Positions 56,101 through 64,000 of a stretch of 64,000 nt of DNA are shown piece after piece. This stretch comes from Dyadobacter fermentans. GTDB lineage: Bacteria; Bacteroidota; Bacteroidia; Cytophagales; Spirosomataceae. The notes beneath the pieces are model-generated. The model was not told the origin of the DNA. It saw only the letters and a list, made by a program, of their open reading frames with translations, and searched no databases. The translations under genes were made by a program, and so were the position numbers. Location of the stretch: assembly GCF_019924045.1 (NCBI RefSeq), contig NZ_JAHXBN010000018.1:1-64000 (forward strand). Direction: 5' to 3'. Position 1 is the first letter of the stretch, and each line of letters starts with the position of its first letter.

Positions 56101-56302
56101 CGTCGGTGACTCTCCCCTTCACGGTTTGAAACAGTACCGGCCTGCCGATACTCCTGTTGCTAACTACATGGCCTCCCGGGGATGCAAAAGGCCCGGCCGC
56201 ACGGGCGGAGATCGAAAGGCCTACAAGGGCGGCTAACAGGCAACACCGCTTACAATCCCTTGTAAAGCGTGTACCATGTTCTGGTAAAACTTTTTGTTCC
56301 AT
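53117..56302 (-). CDS. SusC/RagA family TonB-dependent outer-membrane transporter
   Basis: The ATG at 56302 (MEQKVLPEHGTRF) gives 1061 residues. A signal segment with CCLLAALVGLSISARA is preceded by an unusually long basic N-region. Then follow a carboxypeptidase-regulatory-like domain (VKGRVTDEKGDGLPGVNVLVKG), the plug (VVVTALGIKKEVKSVGYSVTKVEGS, RITIRGNTSLTGDNAPLFIING) and the barrel, ending YGFNVNLKF. It works with the SusD-like lipoprotein downstream. No hydrolase gene is adjacent, so the substrate cannot be guessed. Confidence 0.95.
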   Translation of the reverse strand: MEQKVLPEHGTRFTRDCKRCCLLAALVGLSISARAAGPFASPGGHVVSNRSIGRPVLFQTVKGRVTDEKGDGLPGVNVLVKGTQQGTSSDSNGNFTIEAPGPDAVLVFSFVGYQPREITVGSSSLLEVKLAVDTKSLDEVVVTALGIKKEVKSVGYSVTKVEGSAFTKTRETNIGNSLAGKVAGVNVSAAATGPAGSSRITIRGNTSLTGDNAPLFIINGIPMNNTKFGKTQGDNPDWGDNISSINPDDVEDMTVLKGAAAAALYGSRAKNGAIIITTKSGKGNKGIGIEFNSNNTVEVPYFIWDLQKEYGQGYNGVKPSGVGVAAAHGQNHWGAPYDGSMVVQLDGVERPYSYVKDQVLKDFYGNGFTSSNNIAFTGGGDKGNFRLAVTDMRNKGIIPNAKMRRDNVSLSINQNATKNIAISANVDYINEKVDNRYVLETNNANSAGTILFVNSNMPTSALAPGYDPVTFKEKVLGTDLGATNPYYALNQIKNNTQKDRFIAAINARWNITDWLFVQGKVGQDMFSYQINKIVPEGTGYRPNGQIDQITTNFYERNFEGMIGFNKALNKNFNLVVNAGGNLMAQHSNGTNISGSGIITPRLEVINNTSVRNTTTSILDNKINSLFGTAELAYKNYLFLNVTGRNDWFSTLSPESNNYFYPSASLSYVFSDAFEMPRAISFGKFRVSYASVGGATDPYQLNLTYGVLPYSYDGKPLGTINQAVVPNKNLRPLSVNELEAGLDLRLFNGKVGVDVAAYNRSTKNDITTETVSSVTGYNGAVVTVGELRNRGVEMLFTVRPVTTKNFSWDVSLNVAYNKSKILKISNSTNEFLLGTATKVFLKQVVGEEYSQIVGRTIKRDANGRDVMDAKGLPIVPTDVKAFGSGIQRYTSGITNTLSYKSFALSAQVDGKFGGLIYSNTNYNLEHRGMSPRSLLGRANGVVLPGVTETGEENKVLVTAAQVNNRDIIVRRRDALDDYLYNASFIKLRYVSLTYNLPRALYEKIGFVKGASVSLVGRNLQTLLKHTPGIDPETNLSAGNDQGIESTQLPPTRSYGFNVNLKF

Positions 56303-56592
56303 GGACTTAATTGGGTTAAGTTTTGAAGGGATCCACAAGACGCTTAGCAACTAAGTCATAGGTGGATACAACTACATGTACGGTTTCACATTACAATCAG
56401 GCCTCCGACCAGTCCAATTTTTTAGAAATAAATTCCAAAATAATTTCAGCAAGGCATGCCGAAGTACATTCACACGAAAAAGTCACCCTCTGAAAGGAGC
56501 GGCCTGAAAAAATAATTGGATGGAAAGACTACCCATTATGACATTTTCAAGTACTCTTTACATCGCAGATCCACCTTAACCCTTAACAACCA

Positions 56593-57669
56593 ATGAAAAC
56601 CGAGCATAAAGTGAGCAGAAGGGATTTCCTGGAAAAAATGGCCCCTGCAACGTTGGGAATCGTGGCTGGCAGCGGCCCGATGCATTTCGCATGGGCAAGT
56701 AGCCAGGCTACGGTCGCGATGTCGCCCGAGGCTGCCGCGGCAGACGAGAAGAAATTCGTCCCGGTGATGATCACCCCGTTCGGTACCGATCTGAAAATCG
56801 ATTTCGACAATGTTTCCAGGGTTGTCGACTTCTACCTCGCCGCGGGTGCAAAAGGTTTCTTCGCCAATTGCCTGAGCAGCGAAATGTATTTTCTGAACGA
56901 TCAGGAACGCATTGACCTCACCAGGCATGTGGTGAAGCGTGTAAAAGGAAAAGTGCCGGTCGTATCAACCGGCTCTTTCGGCGATTCCCTTGCGGATAAA
57001 GCCTCGTTTGCTAAAAAGATTGAAGATACCGGCGTAGACGGCGTCATCCTGATATCCAGTCATTTTGCCCGGCAAAACGATAGTGATACAGTGCTGATGG
57101 AGAATTTCGAGCAGTTTTTTGCGCTTGCCGGGAATATGAAACTAGGCACCTACGAGTGCCCGTCACCTTATAAACGGATCCTCTCCCCCGAGGTATTCAG
57201 GTTCCTGGTTGCTAACAAGAACCTGATTTACCACAAGGATACGACAGAAGATATCGGGAAAATCGAAGCAAAACTGGCTGTCTCGAAAGGCACTCAAATG
57301 GAGCTCTACAACGCCCATTCCGCTACTGCCCTGCCATCACTGCAAAAGGGAGCGAAAGGGATGTCGCCCATTTCCGGGAACTTTTACCCCGAAATACATA
57401 CATGGCTCTGCCAGAATGCCGGTAACCCCGCTAAGTCGGAAGATGCAAACTGGATACAGGCAGAGATTACACGGATGGAGCCGCTGATCTCCAAATTCTA
57501 TCCGCTAAGTTCAAAGTACTTCCTGAAAAAACGGGGCCTGCCCGTTGAACTTACATGCAGGGCAAACACCAAAGTGATAACGCCTGAGCAACAACAGGTT
57601 CTGGACACAGCGCACAAGACATTTATCCGCTGGTGCCACCGACTGGGAATACAGCCGGCAAAAGGTTAG
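56593..57669 (+). CDS. Tat-exported dihydrodipicolinate synthase (DapA/NAL) family protein
   Basis: This is a 358-residue protein. The N-terminus carries a twin-arginine signal, VSRRDFLEKMAPATLGIVAG. The TIM-barrel aldolase part starts near 54 (KFVPVMITPFGTDLKIDFD). The conserved Tyr (Y187 in GTYECP) and the Schiff-base Lys (K215 in IYHKD) are 28 residues apart, as in DapA (Tyr133 and Lys161). The usual GTTGE is replaced by CLSSEM (93-98). Family members are cytosolic lyases; a periplasmic form is unusual. The substrate is unknown; sialic-acid- or sugar-acid-type aldolase activity is possible. Confidence 0.85.
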   Translation: MKTEHKVSRRDFLEKMAPATLGIVAGSGPMHFAWASSQATVAMSPEAAAADEKKFVPVMITPFGTDLKIDFDNVSRVVDFYLAAGAKGFFANCLSSEMYFLNDQERIDLTRHVVKRVKGKVPVVSTGSFGDSLADKASFAKKIEDTGVDGVILISSHFARQNDSDTVLMENFEQFFALAGNMKLGTYECPSPYKRILSPEVFRFLVANKNLIYHKDTTEDIGKIEAKLAVSKGTQMELYNAHSATALPSLQKGAKGMSPISGNFYPEIHTWLCQNAGNPAKSEDANWIQAEITRMEPLISKFYPLSSKYFLKKRGLPVELTCRANTKVITPEQQQVLDTAHKTFIRWCHRLGIQPAKG

Positions 57670-58556
57670 ACTGGCAGGCCGGCAGTGGAAAATTCCCGTG
57701 CAAACTCATCCAATGTAATCCCGCCGACGGGTTGCCGCTGTTTTTGGTAGTCCTCCGTAAAGCTTCCATCGCGAATCGCCATCCCGATTTCGATGATGTA
57801 AACCTGCGCCATGGCCTGGGAAAAACCGTCGCGCATGAGGGCCTGCAAAAGCTGCTCATCGGAAAACTCCACCCATTGCGTATCCGCTTTCCCGACCGCG
57901 GAACCAAGCGTCCTGGCAACCTGGTCGCCGTTTTTTATGTCACTGACTACGTATTGAACCTGTTTTCCTGAAACGGAAAAGTCATCGATCGCCCTGAATG
58001 CAGCTTCGGCAATATCCCTGGGGTGCGTGAGCGGTAGATTGGCTGCTCCGTTAAAGTTGTTACCGACAATGCCCTGGTATCGGATCATCGGCATAGCTCC
58101 GTAAAAATTGGTCATAAACATGCCGGGGCGCAAGTGCAGGACATGCACTTGCTGCAATTCGTTGAGCCGCTGTTCAACATCAAAATTCGCGCCGGTCGGC
58201 CCCAGGCCGTCTTCCAGGTGCGCTCCGATACTGCTCAGATTTACCGCGAGCTTTACACCGGTTTCCCTGAGCGCATTTGCATACTGTCTACCGGTTGTTT
58301 TTATGTACTCGCTGATATCCGCCGCATTGTAGTCCGGAGGTATCATCAGGTACACTGCGTCGCTGCCTTCAAAGGAGTGCTTTACAAATTCGTAGTCGTG
58401 CACCGATCCTACCAACGGTACCGCGCCCAAGGCGCGAATTTCTTCCGACCGCCCCGGATTGGATGTAACAACCTTAACGGTGTGTCCTTTTGCTATCAAT
58501 TTTTCGGTCAGGGTACGTCCTACGTTTCCCAGAGAGCCTGTTACTGTTACGATCAT
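57666..58556 (-). CDS. NmrA-like / atypical SDR NAD(P)-binding protein
   Basis: The ATG at 58556 (MIVTVTGSLGNVGRTL) gives 296 residues; the open frame to 58634 overlaps the divergent HxlR start. The N-terminal Rossmann motif TGSLGNVG and a VVTSNPGRSEEIRALGA segment that could bind NADPH phosphate are visible. There is no clear YxxxK. Such proteins act as quinone or NADPH-dependent reductases or redox-sensing regulators. The stop overlaps the end of the convergent aldolase gene by four bases. Confidence 0.87.
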   Translation of the reverse strand: MIVTVTGSLGNVGRTLTEKLIAKGHTVKVVTSNPGRSEEIRALGAVPLVGSVHDYEFVKHSFEGSDAVYLMIPPDYNAADISEYIKTTGRQYANALRETGVKLAVNLSSIGAHLEDGLGPTGANFDVEQRLNELQQVHVLHLRPGMFMTNFYGAMPMIRYQGIVGNNFNGAANLPLTHPRDIAEAAFRAIDDFSVSGKQVQYVVSDIKNGDQVARTLGSAVGKADTQWVEFSDEQLLQALMRDGFSQAMAQVYIIEIGMAIRDGSFTEDYQKQRQPVGGITLDEFAREFSTAGLPV

Positions 58557-58636
58557 TTTTTGTCTGTTTAAATGTTTGCCAAAACTAGATTTGAACTTAC
58601 TTTTGTACAAGTACTTACCCAATGGTATGTTCAACT

Positions 58637-59038
58637 ATGGCAAACATCAAAGAGACCTCGGTTATCCAGGAAAACAAAAGCAACGCCTTTGCAGCGTGCC
58701 CGGTAACGTTCGTTGTGGAACGGATCGGCGGGTATTGGAAACCCATTATCCTATTCAACCTCCTGACAGGAACGAAGCGTTACCACGAGCTACGAAAGTC
58801 GGTACCGGGTATTACAGAAAAAGTGCTGATTCAACAGTTGAAGCAACTGGAAGCCGACCACCTTGTTACCAGGATATCCAAACCGGTCGTTCCGCCATAT
58901 GTTACTTATGAGCTTTCTTCCCAGGGCAAGGCGCTGCGCCCGATACTACTGGCAATGGCTGAATGGGCCGTCGGTCACGGAGGCGAACAATCCGCCCAAT
59001 TCGAAAAGCAACTAGCCGATTTCCCGGGAGAGGAATAG
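58637..59038 (+). CDS. HxlR family winged-helix transcriptional regulator
   Basis: The ATG at 58637 (MANIKETSVIQ) gives 133 residues; an in-frame ATG at 58622 is also possible. The HxlR pattern is clear: CPVTFVVERIGGYWKPIILFNLL, KRYHELRKSVPGITEKVLIQQLKQLE, and the wing YVTYELSSQGKAL. A Cys just before the DNA-binding domain (ACP) is the position used for redox or electrophile sensing in relatives. It is divergent from the NmrA-like gene, its likely target. Confidence 0.9.
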   Translation: MANIKETSVIQENKSNAFAACPVTFVVERIGGYWKPIILFNLLTGTKRYHELRKSVPGITEKVLIQQLKQLEADHLVTRISKPVVPPYVTYELSSQGKALRPILLAMAEWAVGHGGEQSAQFEKQLADFPGEE

Positions 59039-59047
59039 CTTCAAACA

Positions 59048-62000
59048 TTATTTCTTAACAACCTTCATCGAAGTTCCGTCATTGAATCGGACAAAGTAAA
59101 CACCGGCTGGAAGCGACCTGATGTCGACGTATTCCTCGTCGGACCTGAATTCCCATGTTTTCAAATGTACTCCCACCATATTGACCAGGCTCGCGGCGGT
59201 ACCCGCAGCTCCCTGCCTTTTGATCCGGAAACCCTCATTAGCTGGGTTTGGATAGACGAACGCAGGTTTCAAATCCTGGATTCTTAAACTGATAATCTTG
59301 CTAAAACTTTGATTACCATCCCCTTCCGAGATCAGCAAACGATAGTAAAGCGATTCGCTGCTTAGTGGCGGGCGATGACGGAATGTGTAAATGGTTTCGG
59401 GCTCCTGGTTAGCTGACACCGTTCCGGCGTGCTGAAAGTCCCGTCCGTTCGTGCTGTACTGAACGTCATAAGTCATAATATTCTCCTGCTCTGTAACCCG
59501 CCAGTCCAGCGTGACGGTATTTTCCGAATCTATCGACCCCGCAAATGATACCAGCTTCACGGGCAATGGGCTGGCTACCGATCCGATGAAGAAGCCGCTG
59601 AAACCGTCCACCGTGAAAGTGACCTCCCACCGCTGCGTCGCTTCATGCCAGCGGATATTGGCGTCGTCCGGGTCGATTACGGATGGAGCGCCCTGAAAAT
59701 CGCCCGGCTTGCTCCCAGCCACTCCCTCATATTGGAACACGCGCAAATTACTTTTATTGGCTTCGTCCGTCGCATGACCGGGAAGAGGGCCGGAAGGGAG
59801 CTCCACATTGAACCGGTCAAACTCTGCTTGTGTAAAATAAAGCGTCATTCTGGCTGTCCCACCGGTTGGTCCATTGAAGAGATAATGTCGCTGGACGTAC
59901 GGCGAACCTTTGTGAAATGCGAGCTGGGCGTCGATCTCTACCCGGGCCGTTACGCTGCCCGACAGTGGCGTATTGCCAAACGGCTCCAACCGGGCAACCA
60001 ACCGGCAGGCCTCGTCATTAGCCCAGAAATCGGTGACGGTCGTGACGGTCCTCGCACTCTGGTCACCGTTTTTTGCCAATGCGTCGGCTGCTGTCGGAAG
60101 CGCACCCTGGTACTCAAACGCCCCCAGGTCGATCAGTTGATGCGCTGTCCGTATGTCGCCGTTCGCGTCATGATCCACAATAGCAGGAAATAGGGAATTG
60201 TTGCCCTTGTTCAATGCCGGGCTGCATGCCTGCAAATGATAGTCGCCTTCGCCGGTGGGGGCAAGATCGAATCCGACAGGGGCCATAAAGCCGGGGTTAA
60301 GCGTCCCTGCCAGGTTGCCCGAACCAACCGGTTGGCCTTGAACCAGGCTGTAAGTGAGCGTCGGACTACTGCCCGCATAGCTGCTGATGCCCGAGCGGTT
60401 GCCATAAACAATGGTATTATGAATACCTGGTGAAGCATTGGTATTGTTAAATATCCCGGCTCCGTCATCGGCCTCATTTCCCGCGATGGTACAGTTGATG
60501 ATCTGGGGCGACGATCCGTTTCTGTTGAGCATTCCGCCTCCATTGTATGCTGCGGCATTGCCGGTTATCTGGCAGTTCACAACTAAGGGCGACGACTGCT
60601 CATCGTTGAATATCCCGGCGGCGTAGTTTGCGTAGTTATTCCGAATGATCAGATTGGCAAACCGGAGTTTCAATCCTAAACCATTTTGTTTACTATAAAT
60701 ACCGCCACCGTAGTTCTGCGCCACGTTCACCCCATTGTAACTGGTGCTCCCACCACCGTCGGTATAGCTATCCGAGACCACAAATCCATTGACCTCGATA
60801 CTATCTGCATCAGCCGGAATTCCCGCGATCACCAGTACGTGATAGCTATTGTCGTTCGGAGAACCCGCGTCGCCTATTGCGCCACTCAATATCGTGCGAT
60901 TGGACGCCAGGTTTCGTTGTCCGGTAGTGGCGTCGTACCCGCCCAAGATTTTGATACCGCCCCTGGCGATATGAAACGCCTCTGTCCGGTTGGTACCCGA
61001 AGCAGCTCCGGTGGGATAATACGTACCTTTTGCCACGAGAATCGTGTCCACGCCGGTGTCCGCATTGGCGACTGATAATGCATGGGACAAGGTTTTGAAT
61101 GCCGTCGGCCACGCAATACCATCAGCACTGTCGTCTCCCGCTGCTGCATCGACATACAGGACCCGCATTACGACTTGCGCGTGCTGATTTTCATAGGCCC
61201 CCATATCAATGGACGAACCATAGGACCGCGGATTGCCTGACAGGTCTTTGTCGTTCGCTAAATTCCCTCCGGCTGTGGTGTAGGCAGCATTGCTCCCGGC
61301 GTCACGGGCGGGGCTTGAATCGGTCAGATCCAGAAAGTTCGCGTCTGTGGGGGTAACTGATGCGAACGAGGGATCGATGTCAATGTTGCCACCGCCATCT
61401 ACCCCTCTGAGGTCGTCCCAGTTGTCGCTTCCACCCCAGTTGGCCACCAGACTGTTCGTTACGACCGGCAGTTGATCCCCCGAGGTCGAAATGGACGCTT
61501 CTGGACTATTGCTGACGCCGATTGCCTCATTGTCCCAGATAATCGTATTGGCCAGGGTTAGCGGCGCCTGAAAATTCAACAATGCTCCTCCACCGTACTG
61601 TTCGGAGATGTTCCCCCAGAATGTGCAGTTGGCTACGACAACGGATTCGCCCACCCCGCTCATCATGCCTCCCGCCATTTGTGCCGTATTTTCCGACACG
61701 ATGCTGTTGACCATCAAAATGGAAGGGCACCCTTCATTGATGATTCCACCGCCCTGGACGGAGTTGTTAGCGGTGATCCGGCTGTTCCTGATCGCCACGG
61801 TAGCGCGGTCGTTTCGCATGGCTCCTCCCCGCTGATCGGCGCTGTTCCCCTCGAAAATGCATTTTGAAAAAGATACCTGGGTTTGCCCATTGATTAGCCC
61901 GCCGCCATCTGCCTCGGCCGAGTTTCGTAAAAATCCGCATCCGTTCAACGTGATCAACCCTCCGCCATTGAACATGCCCCCGCCATTTCGAGCCTTGTTT

Positions 62001-63076
62001 TCGATGAAGTTGGTGTTGGTGATGGTCGGATTACTTCCCTGGTTCGCCATTCCACCTCCCGCATCGGACGTATTGCCGGTGAACCTGCAATCCATGAAGG
62101 AGGAATTGGACTGAACGTTGCCCACTCCTCCCCCGAAGGAAGACGAGGTATTTTCTGAAAACACACACTCATTGAACTTGGGACCCGCGGTATAATTACC
62201 CGCACCACCACCGGTTTCAGCCGTATTGGAATGGAATGTGCAATGGGTGAACACCGGCTCCGAAGCTGAGCCAAAAACCAGCGTTCCACCGCCCAAAACT
62301 CCTGTATTCCGGTAAAACAAGCTGTTTTTTACTGACAATGACGAGTTAGCCAAGTACATTCCGCCCCCTGCCGACGACATGACGAACTGCCCGTTTACTC
62401 CAAATGGATCCGCCATACTTTCGTCGGCATTGCCGCCGGAAATCGTAAAACCATCGATGCTTCCCATCCCGACTATCCCACCCGCCAGTACCACGTGATG
62501 TACATTTTCTGCATGATTTTCGAAATTGTCGGGACTATCATTTCCGGACAGGTCGCCGCTCAACAGGGTACCCTGGCCGGGCGTCGCTACGTTGGGAAGT
62601 ATGCGCTCATCGTCGAGATCTTCAATTCCGGCAGCCGGGTCAAACCCGCCATAAAGCTGTACGTCGCGCACCATGACGAACCCATTGTTTCTGCCGCCAT
62701 CGGTGGTATAATACCGGTCGTCGATATGATATGCCGGCAGATATTTCCCTTTGGCAACGAAAATACGCAGGGGATTCGCGCTGCTCCAACCGTGGTCGCC
62801 TGCGGCATATTCTTCCCGGGCCCATTTGAGCGCGTCTGCCAGTTGCGGAACTGCATTGCCCCATGAATCCCCCGCGCCGGTGTAGCCTCCGGTCCCGGTG
62901 TTCACGTTGATATCGACATACAGAATGTTGTTGCCGTCGGGCGAGATCCCTTGCGTCCAGGCAGTTGTGGGAACAAAAGTTATTCCCTGCAAGCACCAGA
63001 GAATAGTCCAGAAGGCCCGGCGACCGTTCGACGAACGACCGCAGCCTATCGATATAATTTGTAGAAGTTTTTCCAT
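59048..63076 (-). CDS. Giant right-handed beta-helix protein with type IX secretion tail
   Basis: This is a 1342-residue protein with a signal region at about 1-42. There are two modules that begin YVD.....G.......W..A...L..AL (near 53 and 645). Each is followed by many N/G-rich beta-helix turns such as GGGMFNGGG, NCTFWGN and GGGIINEG. The group resembles choice-of-anchor/polymorphic outer-membrane (pectate-lyase-like fold) proteins. The C-terminal 80 residues (FVYPNPANEGFRI to MKVVKK) are a T9SS sorting domain. It is probably a surface-attached or secreted adhesin or glycan-binding protein; no catalytic site was seen. The NarL-type pair 60 bp upstream may control it. Confidence 0.85.
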   Translation of the reverse strand: MEKLLQIISIGCGRSSNGRRAFWTILWCLQGITFVPTTAWTQGISPDGNNILYVDINVNTGTGGYTGAGDSWGNAVPQLADALKWAREEYAAGDHGWSSANPLRIFVAKGKYLPAYHIDDRYYTTDGGRNNGFVMVRDVQLYGGFDPAAGIEDLDDERILPNVATPGQGTLLSGDLSGNDSPDNFENHAENVHHVVLAGGIVGMGSIDGFTISGGNADESMADPFGVNGQFVMSSAGGGMYLANSSLSVKNSLFYRNTGVLGGGTLVFGSASEPVFTHCTFHSNTAETGGGAGNYTAGPKFNECVFSENTSSSFGGGVGNVQSNSSFMDCRFTGNTSDAGGGMANQGSNPTITNTNFIENKARNGGGMFNGGGLITLNGCGFLRNSAEADGGGLINGQTQVSFSKCIFEGNSADQRGGAMRNDRATVAIRNSRITANNSVQGGGIINEGCPSILMVNSIVSENTAQMAGGMMSGVGESVVVANCTFWGNISEQYGGGALLNFQAPLTLANTIIWDNEAIGVSNSPEASISTSGDQLPVVTNSLVANWGGSDNWDDLRGVDGGGNIDIDPSFASVTPTDANFLDLTDSSPARDAGSNAAYTTAGGNLANDKDLSGNPRSYGSSIDMGAYENQHAQVVMRVLYVDAAAGDDSADGIAWPTAFKTLSHALSVANADTGVDTILVAKGTYYPTGAASGTNRTEAFHIARGGIKILGGYDATTGQRNLASNRTILSGAIGDAGSPNDNSYHVLVIAGIPADADSIEVNGFVVSDSYTDGGGSTSYNGVNVAQNYGGGIYSKQNGLGLKLRFANLIIRNNYANYAAGIFNDEQSSPLVVNCQITGNAAAYNGGGMLNRNGSSPQIINCTIAGNEADDGAGIFNNTNASPGIHNTIVYGNRSGISSYAGSSPTLTYSLVQGQPVGSGNLAGTLNPGFMAPVGFDLAPTGEGDYHLQACSPALNKGNNSLFPAIVDHDANGDIRTAHQLIDLGAFEYQGALPTAADALAKNGDQSARTVTTVTDFWANDEACRLVARLEPFGNTPLSGSVTARVEIDAQLAFHKGSPYVQRHYLFNGPTGGTARMTLYFTQAEFDRFNVELPSGPLPGHATDEANKSNLRVFQYEGVAGSKPGDFQGAPSVIDPDDANIRWHEATQRWEVTFTVDGFSGFFIGSVASPLPVKLVSFAGSIDSENTVTLDWRVTEQENIMTYDVQYSTNGRDFQHAGTVSANQEPETIYTFRHRPPLSSESLYYRLLISEGDGNQSFSKIISLRIQDLKPAFVYPNPANEGFRIKRQGAAGTAASLVNMVGVHLKTWEFRSDEEYVDIRSLPAGVYFVRFNDGTSMKVVKK

Positions 63077-63135
63077 AGCATCGCAAAGTGAATCAATTCG
63101 CGATTGCCAGGGTATCCCTCTTTTGGGGGGGTGGG

Positions 63136-63756
63136 TTATTTGTATTTTCGGCTGATTAGCGCGTGCCGGCTATTTACCTGAAGTTTATCATAAATATTCT
63201 TGATGTGGTACTTAACGGTTTCCAGGGAAATATCCATCCGAATAGCCACTTCCTTGTTGGTAAGGCCCTCTTCAATCGCCAGGACGATTTGCGACTCCCG
63301 GGGCGTCAGATTGTCCGACAGCTGGCTTGCATTTTTGGGATTGAAATATTCCACTACCTTTCGTGCAATGCCGGGCGACATGGGCGCACCTCCCTCATAC
63401 AGAGATGTTACCGCCTCCTTAATCTGTGGCAGCGGAGTTTGTTTCAGCAAATAACCTGTCGCCCCATTACACAATGCCTGGAAAATCCGGCTGGCATCGT
63501 CATACACGGTGAGCATCATCACAGCGCATTTCGGCGCCCGCCGTTTGATACGAGGAATACCCTTAATGCCCGACTCGCCCGGCAAGCCGATATCGGACAA
63601 GACGATATCGAGGAAGATCGCATCGTCCCAATGCTCAAAAAATGACTCTACCGACGGTGCCGATAACAAAACGGAAATACCCGGCTGGTTTCCTAAATAT
63701 TGGCCCAGCATGCTCCTGATCTCATCGTCGTCTTCAATAATGCCCAGTCGTATCAT
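63136..63756 (-). CDS. NarL/LuxR-type response regulator
   Basis: This 206-residue protein has a receiver domain (E8/D9, D55 in VLSDIGLPG) and a C-terminal LuxR-type helix-turn-helix (LTPRESQIVLAIEEGLTNKEVAIRMDISLETVKYHIKNIYDKL). It lies 30 bp downstream of a histidine kinase gene that runs off the window and upstream of the beta-helix protein gene, all on the minus strand. The kinase and regulator are a standard pair. Confidence 0.92.
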   Translation of the reverse strand: MIRLGIIEDDDEIRSMLGQYLGNQPGISVLLSAPSVESFFEHWDDAIFLDIVLSDIGLPGESGIKGIPRIKRRAPKCAVMMLTVYDDASRIFQALCNGATGYLLKQTPLPQIKEAVTSLYEGGAPMSPGIARKVVEYFNPKNASQLSDNLTPRESQIVLAIEEGLTNKEVAIRMDISLETVKYHIKNIYDKLQVNSRHALISRKYK

Positions 63757-63786
63757 TACACAAATTTAGGCCGTGCCCATTTCAGT

Positions 63787-64000
63787 TTACATCCCCCTTT
63801 TGGGTGGTATCTCGAAAACAATGCAAAAAATGCTTCCTTCATCGTTCACCGAAAGCTTTCCCCCGATTTTCCCCGCACGCAGTTCCATATTTTCCAGCCC
63901 TCTCCCTCCTTGCCGGTCGCCCGGGGTGGCTGACTTCCGCACATAACTATTAGAGACAACCAGCCTGATAAACGGCTCAGTATGCAATGAAATCAGGATT
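63787..64000 (-). CDS. Histidine kinase, C-terminal part (partial, runs off the right edge)
   Basis: Only the last 70 or so codons are in the window. The segment GRGLENMELRAGKIGGKL is the G2-box region and C-terminal strand of the HATPase domain of NarX-type kinases, and the protein ends FEIPPKRGM. The LuxR-type regulator follows 30 bp downstream. The start and sensor domains are outside the window. Confidence 0.85.
   Translation of the reverse strand, partial: ILISLHTEPFIRLVVSNSYVRKSATPGDRQGGRGLENMELRAGKIGGKLSVNDEGSIFCIVFEIPPKRGM

Noticed and set aside
1..64000. CRISPR array, rRNA, tRNA, prophage or integron
   Set aside because: No regularly spaced 25-40-bp repeats, no recognisable tRNA or rRNA segment, no phage structural genes and no integrase or attC-like site next to the ANT(2'')-like gene were seen on reading.

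Overview
The window looks like chromosomal DNA of a Bacteroidota species, most likely a Dyadobacter-like member of the Cytophagales/Spirosomaceae. That placement is inference. It rests on two SusC/SusD pairs, a DUF4249 lipoprotein beside a TonB-dependent receptor, type IX secretion C-terminal domains, LytS/LytTR two-component pairs, a TlpA-like thioredoxin with a DUF4369-like domain, Bacteroidota-type promoter boxes (TAnnTTTG), and the near absence of strong Shine-Dalgarno sites. No rRNA, tRNA or CRISPR array was seen.

Layout. 1-110: multiple terminal repeats of an IS21-type insertion sequence that lies to the left of the window. 0.3-4.1 kb: a NarL-type response regulator and a large beta-propeller sensor kinase, convergent with overlapping 3' ends. 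4.2-6.8 kb: a membrane-anchored winged-helix regulator whose N-terminal membrane segment is out of frame by one base, divergent from a BNR-repeat exported protein, followed by a gene fragment. 6.9-10.3 kb: a four-gene operon resembling MbnP/MbnH copper systems (Cys-rich small membrane protein, MbnP-like lipoprotein, di-haem peroxidase, CDVCGC outer-membrane protein), then a LytS/LytTR pair (10.4-12.1 kb). 12.4-18.4 kb: a Spy-like protein, a lipoprotein hydrolase, a di-haem cytochrome c, a second LytS/LytTR pair, an ANT(2'')-like nucleotidyltransferase and an S41 peptidase. 18.6-21 kb: a lipoprotein, an ECF sigma factor, and a protein joining a short cytoplasmic domain and inner-membrane helix to an outer-membrane-type beta-barrel domain. 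21-23.8 kb: an SDR divergent from an HxlR regulator, a Crp/Fnr protein, a RidA protein and a VOC protein.

24-33.2 kb is a probable xyloglucan utilisation locus: GH74 enzyme with a ricin-type lectin domain and a type IX tail, then SusC and SusD. The 1.2 kb between GH74 and SusC has no convincing gene but holds a candidate small RNA and a GH74 terminator. 33.6-39.5 kb is a mixed region: a truncated YdeI fragment, Crp/Fnr, an outer-membrane protein, a serine hydrolase, a membrane acyltransferase-like protein and small membrane or lipoproteins. 39.6-48.1 kb encodes an unusual MG2/TonB-plug fusion without a barrel, a DUF4249 lipoprotein with its TonB receptor, and a TlpA-like protein. 48.4-56.3 kb holds a lipoprotein, a third LytS/LytTR pair, and a second SusC/SusD pair. 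56.6-64 kb holds a Tat-exported DapA-like aldolase, an NmrA-like reductase divergent from HxlR, a giant beta-helix T9SS protein, and a NarL-type two-component pair running off the right edge.

The general theme is surface nutrient and metal capture (SusCD, TonB receptor, MbnP/MbnH, T9SS cargo) under dense two-component and sigma-factor control. The best candidates for follow-up are the MbnP/MbnH-type operon, the homopolymer frameshift in the membrane regulator, the ANT(2'')-like gene, the trans-envelope sigma-partner fusion, the small RNA candidate and the MG2/plug fusion.
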